Below, one piece after another: positions 1 to 5,989 of a stretch of DNA of 8,646 bases; the stretch's first letter is position 1; each line of letters starts with the position of its first letter. A model generated the notes under the pieces. It had not been told where the DNA came from. It saw only the letters and a list, made by a program, of their open reading frames with translations, and searched no databases. This stretch comes from Methanobacteriaceae archaeon (lineage in GTDB: Archaea; Methanobacteriota; Methanobacteria; Methanobacteriales; Methanobacteriaceae). The stretch is taken from positions 1 to 8,646 of the forward strand of contig JAUXXK010000266.1 of NCBI GenBank assembly GCA_030681145.1, in the 5' to 3' direction. A program made the position numbers and the translations under genes.

Positions 1-119
1 TCATTCTTTATTTTATTAAAGTCTTCCAGAAGTCCTTCGAGTATGGCACGACCCTCCAATAAAAATTCTGGGTTTTCCAGTCCTAAAGCAGTAGCATATT
101 CAAAAATAAGAACCTTCAA
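1..119 (-). CDS. mfnD: ATP-grasp protein, probably tyramine--L-glutamate ligase MfnD (N-terminal part only)
   Basis: This is the start of a gene that runs off the left edge; 39 codons are visible. The translation begins MKVLIFEYATALGLENPEF and continues with an EGRAILEGLLEDF segment. The pattern FEYA-x-A-x-G, then EG and LL-x-x-F, matches my recollection of the N-terminus of archaeal ATP-grasp proteins of the MfnD type. MfnD ligates glutamate to tyramine in methanofuran biosynthesis in the cytoplasm. The start is well fixed: the frame has a TAG stop at 137-135, and the only usable start after it is TTG at 119-117, which overlaps the wecC stop TGA (118-116) as TTGA. An AGGGGAG ribosome binding site lies about 11 nt upstream. 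The overlap implies translational coupling to wecC. The ATP-binding core lies outside the window, so another COG1821-like ATP-grasp ligase remains possible. The coding call is firm; the exact substrate is an inference. Confidence 0.6.
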   Translation of the reverse strand, partial: MKVLIFEYATALGLENPEFLLEGRAILEGLLEDFNKIKN

Positions 120-1417
120 AGCCTTCCAACTCCCCTAAAAATAACCCCTTGTTTTCTAAATTCTTCAGGGTCTAAAATGGGACGGTTGCAAATAAAAATC
201 GAATTTTCTATCATTTCTGGAGTTATGTTGTAATATTCTTCATGATCCGTGATTAAAACAACACAGTCACATTTAAGTGCTTTTTCAAATTCTACAAAGC
301 TAGCTCCCATGTTTTCAATTATTTCACGGCTTACATGAGGATCATGAGCCATTACTTCACCACCACCACCACATAACGCCCTAATTAAAGGTTCTGCTGG
401 TGTTTCTCTAGCATCTGCCACATTAGCCTTGTAAGCAACACCTAAAATACCTATAGTTGATTTATTTAATGGTTTATTGAATTCCGCCAGTGTTTTTTTT
501 ATTATTTCAGCCACATGATATGGCATATGCTCATTTATATCCCGGGCAGTCTTAATCAGTACGGCAGGATTATCTTTTTTATCAGCAATCTCTACAATGA
601 AATAAGGATCTATAGATAGACAGTGCCCACCTACTCCAGGACCAGGTGTATGAATATTTACCCTAGGATGATAATTAGCTGCAGTAATAGCATCAATAGC
701 ATCAATTCCCATTGATTCACAGGCCATAGCCAATTCATTAGCCAGAGCAATATTGGTGTCCCTAAAAGTATTTTCCATTAATTTAACCATTTCAGCAGTT
801 ACCAGATTCTTTACGGCGATTACTTTTCCTTCGGTTATTTTTTCATAAAGCAAAACAGCTCTTTTTGAGCTTTCTGAATCTATACCACCAATTACCCTTG
901 CATTGTGAGTCATTTCGAATAATGTATTATTTGGAAGTGCTCTTTCAGGAGTATAGGCCACCTTAAAATCTATAGATGATTTAAGTCCATTTTTTTCCAG
1001 TATAGGTATAACTACATCCTCACAAGTTCCCGGAGGAATTGTACTTTCTATTATAACTAGATCTCCTTTTTTAAGATCATTACCAATCATATGGCATGCA
1101 GATATAACGGCAGAAAGATCGGAACATTTATTCTCATCCACAGGTGTTGGTACTATAACAATAAGGACATTAGAATTTTTAGACGCTTCTGATGATTGGG
1201 TGGTGGCTCTTAAATTGCCTTTGGAAACAACTTCTTTAACCAGTTCATCCATTCCGGGCTCCATTATAGAAGATACACCAGAGTTGACTTTATCAACAGT
1301 TTTTTGATTTATATCGACACCAACCACATTAAATCCATTTTTTGCAAATAGTGCTGCAGTAGGAAGCCCAATATGACCTAAGCCAAATATTGTTATCTTA
1401 TCGATTTTTTCAGCCAT
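116..1417 (-). CDS. wecC: UDP-N-acetyl-D-mannosamine dehydrogenase
   Basis: This 433-residue cytoplasmic enzyme oxidises UDP-ManNAc to UDP-ManNAcA with two NAD+, the step after WecB, which is encoded just upstream. It has the full UDP-glucose/GDP-mannose dehydrogenase architecture. The N-terminal Rossmann site is GLGHIG (residues 12-17), followed by ESTIPPGT (124-131) and YTPERALPN (155-163). The central helix has K212 and N216 in VKLMEN. The catalytic cysteine is C266 in GGHCLSIDP. The C-terminal UDP-binding domain begins near GVAYKANVADARETP (326-340). Length is normal for the family. The ATG is preceded by AGGAGAT at a short spacing. A run of four GGT codons makes the glycine stretch at 350-353. 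The gene follows wecB after 207 bp that hold a T-rich tract, a possible TATA box and several dyads, so it may have its own promoter. Related UDP-sugar dehydrogenases exist, but the wecB neighbour favours this assignment. Confidence 0.93.
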   Translation of the reverse strand: MAEKIDKITIFGLGHIGLPTAALFAKNGFNVVGVDINQKTVDKVNSGVSSIMEPGMDELVKEVVSKGNLRATTQSSEASKNSNVLIVIVPTPVDENKCSDLSAVISACHMIGNDLKKGDLVIIESTIPPGTCEDVVIPILEKNGLKSSIDFKVAYTPERALPNNTLFEMTHNARVIGGIDSESSKRAVLLYEKITEGKVIAVKNLVTAEMVKLMENTFRDTNIALANELAMACESMGIDAIDAITAANYHPRVNIHTPGPGVGGHCLSIDPYFIVEIADKKDNPAVLIKTARDINEHMPYHVAEIIKKTLAEFNKPLNKSTIGILGVAYKANVADARETPAEPLIRALCGGGGEVMAHDPHVSREIIENMGASFVEFEKALKCDCVVLITDHEEYYNITPEMIENSIFICNRPILDPEEFRKQGVIFRGVGRL

Positions 1418-1454
1418 TTTATCTCCTGTTTTATAATAAAATAATAATTAAATT

Positions 1455-1542
1455 TTTTAGAGTATCTTAATATTAGATAATTAATAAATGCCCTCTAAAA
1501 TGTTTTTGAAACTCTTGCATTTTAGCACAAATAATCCTTGTG
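1455..1542 (-). promoter_or_regulatory. Cluster of inverted repeats upstream of wecC
   Basis: Read on the minus strand, three short elements occur in order: CTAAAATG (1525-1518), CATTTTAGAG (1502-1493) and CTCTAAAA (1462-1455). The middle element can pair perfectly over 8 bp with either the first or the third, but not both. A further small dyad, TATCT/AGATA (1463-1467 and 1475-1479), sits inside the second loop. CACAA/TTGTG (1526-1530 and 1538-1542) lies directly upstream. This could be a leader RNA with alternative folds or a set of protein-binding half-sites. The stems are AT-rich and marginal, so chance is a real alternative. Confidence 0.3.
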
Positions 1543-1584
1543 ATAACTTATTAAATTTAATTATTTAAATAAAGGGAAAAGGAG

Positions 1585-1592
1585 TTTATAAA
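1585..1592 (-). promoter_or_regulatory. Candidate TATA box for wecC
   Basis: TTTATAAA, preceded on the minus strand by A-rich sequence, matches the archaeal TATA consensus. Transcription would start near 1563 and give a leader of roughly 145 nt that carries the inverted repeats at 1455-1542. The octamer is its own reverse complement and the spacer is AT-rich, so the support is moderate to weak. Confidence 0.3.
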
Positions 1593-1604
1593 TTTTTACT
1601 TGAA

Positions 1605-1622
1605 AATAGAAATAAAAAAATA
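1605..1622 (-). terminator. T-rich terminator after wecB
   Basis: Immediately after the wecB stop (TAA at 1627-1625) the minus strand reads TTTATTTTTTTATTTC, including a run of seven T. Oligo-T tracts without a strong hairpin are the usual archaeal termination signal. This one would separate wecB from wecC, at least in part. Confidence 0.5.
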
Positions 1623-1624
1623 AA

Positions 1625-2944
1625 TTAAATTTCTCCTTTGGAATAATGATCAAAAAGAATATATTTATTTTTCAATTTAAGCATCTCATGAGGAAATACC
1701 GCTTCTCCATTATCATAAACAGTCCTGATAATTGCATTTTGACTATTTTCAAATTCTTTAACAGTTATATCATAATCAATAAGTTCCATTTTTCTTTTAA
1801 ACTGATTCATTAAATCATCAGGAGCCTGAATGTTCAGATTTCCATTTTCATATTCTCGTACAGTTACATCCAGAATTTTTTTAGAAGCTTTACCATCACC
1901 ATACGGATTTTTGGCTTTTTTCATTTTTTTCTGAATTTTAGGATCATTCATGATCATATGAGCGGTTTCAATGATTTTATCTTTTTTGGAGCCTACCAAA
2001 ATATTTCCTCCGGCTGTAACTGTTTCAGGACGCTCAGTATTGTATCTTAAAGTCATACACGGAACATTGAGAGTTATGGCCTCTTCCTGAAGACCTCCAG
2101 AATCCGTCATTATCATGCTGGAACTGGATAATAGAAGTAAAAAATCAAGATATCCTACCGGTTTAATGATTTTTATATGATCTTTTTCCACTAGTTTAGA
2201 ATAAATACCAAATTTTTCCAGATTTTTTAATGTTCTGGGGTGTACTGGAAAAACAATCGTAAGCTCTTCCAATTCAAGCAAAGCATCCGTAATTTGTGTT
2301 AATCTTTCCAGATTGTCCACATTTTCCGCACGGTGCATAGTCAGAGTAAGAATATTTTCATGGCCATCAATCTGTGATAAAATATCTGATTTGTTTTTAG
2401 CAATTGCAAGATTTCTTAAACAAGCATCAACCACAGTGTTACCCGTTATAATTACTTTTTTGGGATTTATACCCTCGGCAACCAGATTTAATGCAGATTC
2501 TTCAGTGGGCACATAGTAAAGATGAGAACAGACATCAGCCACCATACGGTTTATCTCCTCAGGCATGGTTTTATCAAAAGACCTTAATCCTGCCTCCACA
2601 TGCCCTACAGGAATGTGCAATTTAGATGAAACAATAGCACCAGCTAAAACAGCATTTGTATCTCCCTGAACCATTACGAAGTCCGGTTTTTCGTCAATAA
2701 AAACTTTTTCAATACCTTTCATCATTTCTGCAGTTTGTTCCCCATGTGACCCGGATCCTACCCCGATATTATAATTTGGTATAGGTAATTCCAAGTCAAG
2801 GAAGAACTGATCGGACATTTCATGATCATAATGTTGTCCCGTGTGTATTAAAATATAATCAAGGTTTCTTTTCTTAATTTCATCAATTATTGGAGCCATT
2901 TTTATTATTTCTGGCCTTGTACCTATCACAATGGCAATTTTCAT
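1625..2944 (-). CDS. wecB: UDP-N-acetylglucosamine 2-epimerase (non-hydrolysing), with C-terminal extension
   Basis: This enzyme interconverts UDP-GlcNAc and UDP-ManNAc and so provides the WecC substrate. The chosen ATG (2944) gives 439 residues. An upstream in-frame TTG at 2953 would add three, but it overlaps the likely ribosome binding site GGTTGAT (2956-2950). Family motifs are all present: GTRPE (8-12), GDTNA with D95, HVEAGLRS with E117, PEEINR (128-133), MHRAEN with H204, HPRT (235-238), SGGLQEE (282-288) and RYNTERPE (300-307). D95, E117 and H204 correspond to known catalytic residues of bacterial WecB. The usual enzyme is about 360-385 residues. Here about 70 extra residues follow position 370, charged and of no domain I recognise, and they contain a partial copy of the segment around residue 359. 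The function of the core is secure; the role of the tail is unknown. Confidence 0.93.
   Translation of the reverse strand: MKIAIVIGTRPEIIKMAPIIDEIKKRNLDYILIHTGQHYDHEMSDQFFLDLELPIPNYNIGVGSGSHGEQTAEMMKGIEKVFIDEKPDFVMVQGDTNAVLAGAIVSSKLHIPVGHVEAGLRSFDKTMPEEINRMVADVCSHLYYVPTEESALNLVAEGINPKKVIITGNTVVDACLRNLAIAKNKSDILSQIDGHENILTLTMHRAENVDNLERLTQITDALLELEELTIVFPVHPRTLKNLEKFGIYSKLVEKDHIKIIKPVGYLDFLLLLSSSSMIMTDSGGLQEEAITLNVPCMTLRYNTERPETVTAGGNILVGSKKDKIIETAHMIMNDPKIQKKMKKAKNPYGDGKASKKILDVTVREYENGNLNIQAPDDLMNQFKRKMELIDYDITVKEFENSQNAIIRTVYDNGEAVFPHEMLKLKNKYILFDHYSKGEI
1742..1870 (-). repeat. Imperfect 30-nt direct repeat inside the 3' end of wecB
   Basis: The minus-strand segments 1870-1841 and 1771-1742 are identical at 23 of 30 positions without gaps, and their starts are exactly 99 nt (33 codons) apart in the same frame. 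They encode DVTVREYENG and DITVKEFENS. The intervening residues show no clear similarity, so if this was a duplication only the 5' end of the unit is still recognisable. Confidence 0.5.
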
Positions 2945-2994
2945 AATTATCAACCGTTAATTTATAATGTTATAATTGTCATTAATATTCTAAA

Positions 2995-3000
2995 TTTATA
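2995..3000 (-). promoter_or_regulatory. Candidate TATA box for wecB
   Basis: The minus strand reads AATATAAATTTA here. The TATAAA core lies about 50 nt before the wecB ATG, which would give a leader of about 25-30 nt ending with the GGTTGAT ribosome binding site. Plausible by position, but the surroundings are very AT-rich. Confidence 0.35.
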
Positions 3001-3054
3001 TTAGATTAGTTATTTGAAGTTTATGAAGATTATAAAATTTTGATTATTCCAAAT

Positions 3055-3069
3055 ATTCTAAATCAGAAT
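3055..3069 (-). other. Small hairpin after the DUF460 gene
   Basis: ATTCT and AGAAT form a 5-bp stem with a 5-nt loop shortly after the stop codon. No strong T run follows on the minus strand, so it is not a convincing terminator. Read-through from the DUF460 gene into wecB is therefore possible. Confidence 0.2.
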
Positions 3070-3079
3070 TATTAATTGG

Positions 3080-4633
3080 TTACTCAATTGGATCTCTTCT
3101 TCTTTTGGCCCTATATTCACTATTAACTCCCCATAGCCTCTGTTTTGCTTGTTTATCCCTTTGATTCTTAATTTTATCTTTCCACTTTTCAATTTGTAAT
3201 TTTAATTTTTCAGAGCCCACCAGTGCCATTTCTTGTGACAGGTCAAGTTTTAAAGTTGATGATTGGATAACCGGAACATTATTATTTTCTAAAACTTCTT
3301 TGGCCTGATGAGGCATTTTATCAGAAATAATAACTGCTTTTAATGAGATATTCGCCAGAGATGATGCGGTTTGAGAGCCACCACCTCCAGAGTTTGAGAT
3401 ATAAACCACATCCCCTTTTTTTATATTCCCACATATGCGAGCCTCGTTAATTCCTTCACGAGTAAAAGATTCAATGATTTTAACTGGAACCATTTTATCA
3501 GAAATTTCTAGAGTCTTAATTTTCTCGATAGAGATTAATTTTTTCTCTAATTTCTTTTTGAGGGTTTTTTCATGATTATATTTATTCTGTAATTGTTTAA
3601 TAATATTTATTTTAGAAGCTACTTTTTTATTCAGCAATATTTGATTAGAATATTCTTGGTGAAGTTTTTCTAGCTTTGATTTAAGTTGGGATGATTCCCT
3701 CTTTTGATTGTGAACCTCGTTTTTCAAAAGATTGTTTTTATCTTTTAAATTTTTTATAATGGATTCGTGGTTCTTAATCTGAGTTTCTTGTCTCTTTATT
3801 TGTCTTTTTAATTTTATAACAGTTTCAGAATCTAATTTTTTGTCTTCAACATTATTTTCCAGTCTTTTTTCGGTTTTAATCTGTTTAATGTTGTTTAAAA
3901 CTATTTCAAATGCCTTAGTTATTGGTGTTCCATTAATAAAAAAATTTTTTATATTTTCTATTTCTTCAAAAGATAAATTTTTTGCATGTCCCCTTTTTTC
4001 AATTTGAATAAACTTCTTTTCATAATTTTTATAGGTTTTTATTGCTGCAGCAAGAGCATCACGTTGATGAGCATTTGTTGGGATACATGCAGATGAAGTT
4101 TCTTTTAAATATTCTTCAACCATTTCATTTTTAGATTCGACTGTCATTACCTTTGGGGGCGAATAGGTTTTTGAATTTAATGATGCAGCTAATTTTTTAA
4201 CCATTTTTGGTGGTGGATTAACATCACTGGCAACGATTGCTGTTCTTCCATAAAATATTATCTCCCGAACCACTTCTGAGTAAGAAGCCTCTTTAATACT
4301 TTTTAAATGAATAATATTGCCATTAAAGTCTATTATTGCAATCCCAACAGTTAATCCTGGATCAAAACCTAGAATAATCCATTTTTTATGTTTTTTTATG
4401 TTTTTTGGTTTATCCAAAACATCCCTATCTTGTTTAAGGGTATAGTTATCTGAAAAATTAGAATATTCTAAAATATCTGAAGAATCAAAATAAGCGTTAT
4501 TAATATGATTTTCATCAAAGTCATTAAAATTGTTTAAAGAATTATCTGGTAGTTTAGCACCCATGCTTTTTATAGAAACTTTATTAATAATATCTTTATT
4601 AATATTATCAGAATTGTATTTTGAGTTTTTCAT
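3080..4633 (-). CDS. DUF460/COG2433 protein: RuvC-like RNase H fold domain, coiled coil and C-terminal domain
   Basis: This 517-residue archaeal protein has no established function. Residues 1-80 are low-complexity, with about 15 Asn and 11 Asp, and are probably disordered. Residues 85-205 form an RNase H-like/RuvC-type domain: GFDPGLTVGIAIID (D91), VASDVNPPP (D137) and NAHQRDALAAA (D192) supply the acidic residues expected of a metal-dependent nuclease site. Residues about 250-375 are a highly charged Lys/Glu/Gln-rich stretch that looks like a coiled coil. Residues about 380-475 form a small domain with SGGGGSQTASSLA (415-427) followed by LKAVIISD, and a basic tail ends the protein. The order matches the family as I know it. 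A nuclease role on branched nucleic acid is an inference. Start choice is uncertain: the ATG has no nearby ribosome binding site, while a strong AAGGAGG at 4677-4671 precedes an in-frame CTG at 4663 (ten more residues) and also lies inside a small upstream ORF. Confidence 0.85.
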   Translation of the reverse strand: MKNSKYNSDNINKDIINKVSIKSMGAKLPDNSLNNFNDFDENHINNAYFDSSDILEYSNFSDNYTLKQDRDVLDKPKNIKKHKKWIILGFDPGLTVGIAIIDFNGNIIHLKSIKEASYSEVVREIIFYGRTAIVASDVNPPPKMVKKLAASLNSKTYSPPKVMTVESKNEMVEEYLKETSSACIPTNAHQRDALAAAIKTYKNYEKKFIQIEKRGHAKNLSFEEIENIKNFFINGTPITKAFEIVLNNIKQIKTEKRLENNVEDKKLDSETVIKLKRQIKRQETQIKNHESIIKNLKDKNNLLKNEVHNQKRESSQLKSKLEKLHQEYSNQILLNKKVASKINIIKQLQNKYNHEKTLKKKLEKKLISIEKIKTLEISDKMVPVKIIESFTREGINEARICGNIKKGDVVYISNSGGGGSQTASSLANISLKAVIISDKMPHQAKEVLENNNVPVIQSSTLKLDLSQEMALVGSEKLKLQIEKWKDKIKNQRDKQAKQRLWGVNSEYRAKRRRDPIE

Positions 4634-4695
4634 ATTATATTTTTCAAAATTGGGGCAAAACAGATAATTTCCTCCTTAAGAAATGGTTTTTTCAT
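4630..4695 (-). CDS. Possible 21-codon leader ORF overlapping the DUF460 start
   Basis: An ATG at 4695-4693 opens a frame of 21 codons beginning MKKPFLKEEI and ending in TGA at 4632-4630. That stop overlaps the DUF460 ATG (4633-4631) as ATGA, the classical arrangement for translational coupling. It lies downstream of a good TATA box at 4748-4741, so it would be in the transcript. No clear ribosome binding site precedes its ATG. I recognise no homologue. It may be a coupling leader peptide, or chance in a region where the real start is elsewhere. Confidence 0.3.
   Translation of the reverse strand: MKKPFLKEEIICFAPILKNII
4671..4677 (-). promoter_or_regulatory. Strong Shine-Dalgarno site displaced from the DUF460 ATG
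   Basis: AAGGAGG is the strongest ribosome binding site in the window, yet it ends 37 nt before the DUF460 ATG. At the ideal 7-nt spacing lies an in-frame CTG (4663-4661), with no stop between it and the ATG. The upstream in-frame stop TAA (4678-4676) overlaps this site, so nothing further upstream can be the start. It either marks a rare CTG start or acts through the overlapping leader ORF. Confidence 0.5.
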
Positions 4696-4740
4696 AATTA
4701 ATGGATTTCTCTTTTTAGATAGTATTGCTAAAAATCATGA

Positions 4741-4748
4741 AATATAAA
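4741..4748 (-). promoter_or_regulatory. Candidate TATA box for the DUF460 gene
   Basis: TTTATATT on the minus strand is close to the consensus TATA box of Methanobacteriales. Initiation near 4720 would leave about 25 nt before the leader ORF and about 87 nt before the DUF460 ATG. Confidence 0.4.
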
Positions 4749-4814
4749 CTATGACCAAATATAAAGAAGATTATATTTATTATTTTTTCTTTTAGTATTT
4801 TCAAGTATATGTTT

Positions 4815-4826
4815 AATAAAAAAAAT
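4815..4826 (-). terminator. T-rich terminator after truA
   Basis: About 30 nt after the truA stop the minus strand carries a run of eight T (4825-4818) in ACTATTTTTTTTATT. This fits archaeal oligo-T termination and separates truA from the DUF460 transcript. Confidence 0.5.
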
Positions 4827-4854
4827 AGTATTTGAAGAATGTTTTTTAGATAAA

Positions 4855-5721
4855 TTATTTTGTAGATGTCTTTTTTAATAAATCCAAATAATTAATCATG
4901 TTTTGTTCTAAAATAACCGCGGATTGACGTTGAAATAGTTCTTCTTTTAAAGTTGACTGAAATCTAAAGCAAGCATACTCATCATAAACAAATTCAAGAT
5001 TTTTATAGTTTACATCCATTAAAATAAGATTTTCAGGGACCATTGGTTTTAAAGAAAAATCATTTTCCGGTTTAAGCATTTCTTTAATTAGTGTAGGATC
5101 TATTTTTTGATTCCCAGATTCTAAAATTGTTTTCACCATTTTTCGAACCATATTCCATAAAAAACTTTCTCCAAAAACATCTATGATTATAATTTCTTTA
5201 TTTTTAATTACTTTAATCTCATCAATAGTACGAACTGGATTTCTTTCACTTCTTTTAGAAAAATTAATAAAATTATGTTTACCTTCTAAATAAGAAGCCG
5301 CCTCGACCATTTTTTCCAAATTAAAACCTTTCTTAGGAGTACTCAGTTCCCAGTTTAAAGGATATTTCTCAGTTTTTTCAGAAAGTATATATCTATAATG
5401 GCGTTGTGATGCATATCTTGGTTTGAATCCATAGTGAACTGGAGCTTTAGCTATGATCTGAATATCTTCAGGAAGATAATCATTTATTTGATTTATAATA
5501 ACATTTTTTTCACTCATAAACGAAATCACATTTCCCATTGCGTGGACACCACGATCAGTGCGTCCAGCAATAGAAAAGTATGCCTTTTTTAAGTCATCTA
5601 CTAAACCTGCCTTTTTTAAAGCGTAAATTATTTCTCCTTCCACTGTACGATATTGAGGCTGTCTCTGAAAACCATGGAAATTGGTTCCGATATAGGCCAC
5701 TTTCAGGGCGACTTTTTTCAT
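4855..5721 (-). CDS. truA: tRNA pseudouridine synthase A
   Basis: TruA isomerises uridines at positions 38-40 in the anticodon arm of tRNAs. The 288-residue protein shows the family signatures: YIGTNFHGFQRQP (10-22); AGRTDRGVHAMGNVISF (52-68) with the catalytic aspartate D56; RHYRYIL (107-113); and GESFLWNMVRKMV (184-196), the C-terminal motif of the active-site cleft. Length is normal, with a short extra C-terminal tail of about 30 residues after the core. The ATG at 5721 is preceded by GGTG (5732-5729), a reasonable methanogen ribosome binding site. It is the first gene of the minus-strand block, has a T8 terminator after it, and is divergent from the transporter gene across 268 bp. It is a housekeeping gene with no functional link to its neighbours that I can see. 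Confidence 0.95.
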   Translation of the reverse strand: MKKVALKVAYIGTNFHGFQRQPQYRTVEGEIIYALKKAGLVDDLKKAYFSIAGRTDRGVHAMGNVISFMSEKNVIINQINDYLPEDIQIIAKAPVHYGFKPRYASQRHYRYILSEKTEKYPLNWELSTPKKGFNLEKMVEAASYLEGKHNFINFSKRSERNPVRTIDEIKVIKNKEIIIIDVFGESFLWNMVRKMVKTILESGNQKIDPTLIKEMLKPENDFSLKPMVPENLILMDVNYKNLEFVYDEYACFRFQSTLKEELFQRQSAVILEQNMINYLDLLKKTSTK

Positions 5722-5736
5722 GATAACACCAATGAA

Positions 5737-5774
5737 TAAGATTTAATTTATTAATTCTGGTTAATTCAATCTTA
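5737..5774. repeat. Inverted repeat enclosing a tandem TTAATTC pair, upstream of truA
   Basis: TAAGATT (5737-5743) and AATCTTA (5768-5774) are perfect 7-bp inverted arms. Between them TTAATTC occurs twice (5751-5757 and 5761-5767) with a 10-bp period, about one helical turn. The element lies just upstream of the truA start, at the expected initiation region, so it could be an operator. AT-rich composition makes chance plausible. Confidence 0.3.
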
Positions 5775-5780
5775 ATATGA

Positions 5781-5835
5781 AAATGATTATATTGTTATAT
5801 TGAAGTTATACATTCCACAATGAATAGAATCATTT
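5781..5835. repeat. 8-bp inverted repeat AAATGATT/AATCATTT in the divergent spacer
   Basis: The arms at 5781-5788 and 5828-5835 are perfect complements separated by 39 bp, and they bracket the tandem octamer at 5787-5802. The distance is long for a hairpin, so paired protein-binding sites or chance are the likelier readings. Confidence 0.25.
5787..5802 (-). promoter_or_regulatory. Tandem octamer containing candidate TATA boxes for truA
   Basis: TTATATTG is repeated twice without a gap. On the minus strand it reads CAATATAA twice, so each copy supplies a TATA-like element. Initiation about 25 nt downstream would give truA a leader of roughly 40-50 nt, which is reasonable. Confidence 0.4.
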
Positions 5836-5890
5836 AACTAAATCAAAATATTATTTAAAAGAGATTATTAATTAACTTAAATTTTTGTGC

Positions 5891-5897
5891 ATATATT
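5891..5897 (+). promoter_or_regulatory. Weak TATA-like element upstream of the transporter gene
   Basis: ATATATT following AAATTTTTGTGC is the best of several poor candidates for the plus-strand promoter. It would give a leader of about 70 nt. Several other AT stretches closer to the gene could serve as well. Confidence 0.2.
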
Positions 5898-5989
5898 ACA
5901 ACATAAACATTACATTATTAATTAGTAATCTATTTATCATTAAATTAATTGATATTATTAAAATAGCATATTAACTCTGGAGAAACTTC

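Noticed and set aside
340..372. Internal ribosome binding site-like GGTGGTGA followed by an in-frame ATG (M356) in wecC
   Set aside because: It arises from the run of four GGT glycine codons in a conserved loop. A separate 78-residue C-terminal product is unlikely without further evidence.
362..375. Short GGT trinucleotide run in wecC as a possible microsatellite
   Set aside because: Only four exact units within a glycine loop of the dehydrogenase; too short to suggest phase variation.
1418..1624. Possible small RNA or tRNA gene between wecB and wecC
   Set aside because: No cloverleaf, no GC-rich segment and no conserved tRNA boxes; only AT-rich dyads are present.
2313..2516. 67-codon open frame on the plus strand inside wecB
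   Set aside because: It is antisense to the conserved WecB core, its protein is rich in Ser/Cys/Ile with no recognisable motif, and there is no ribosome binding site of note.
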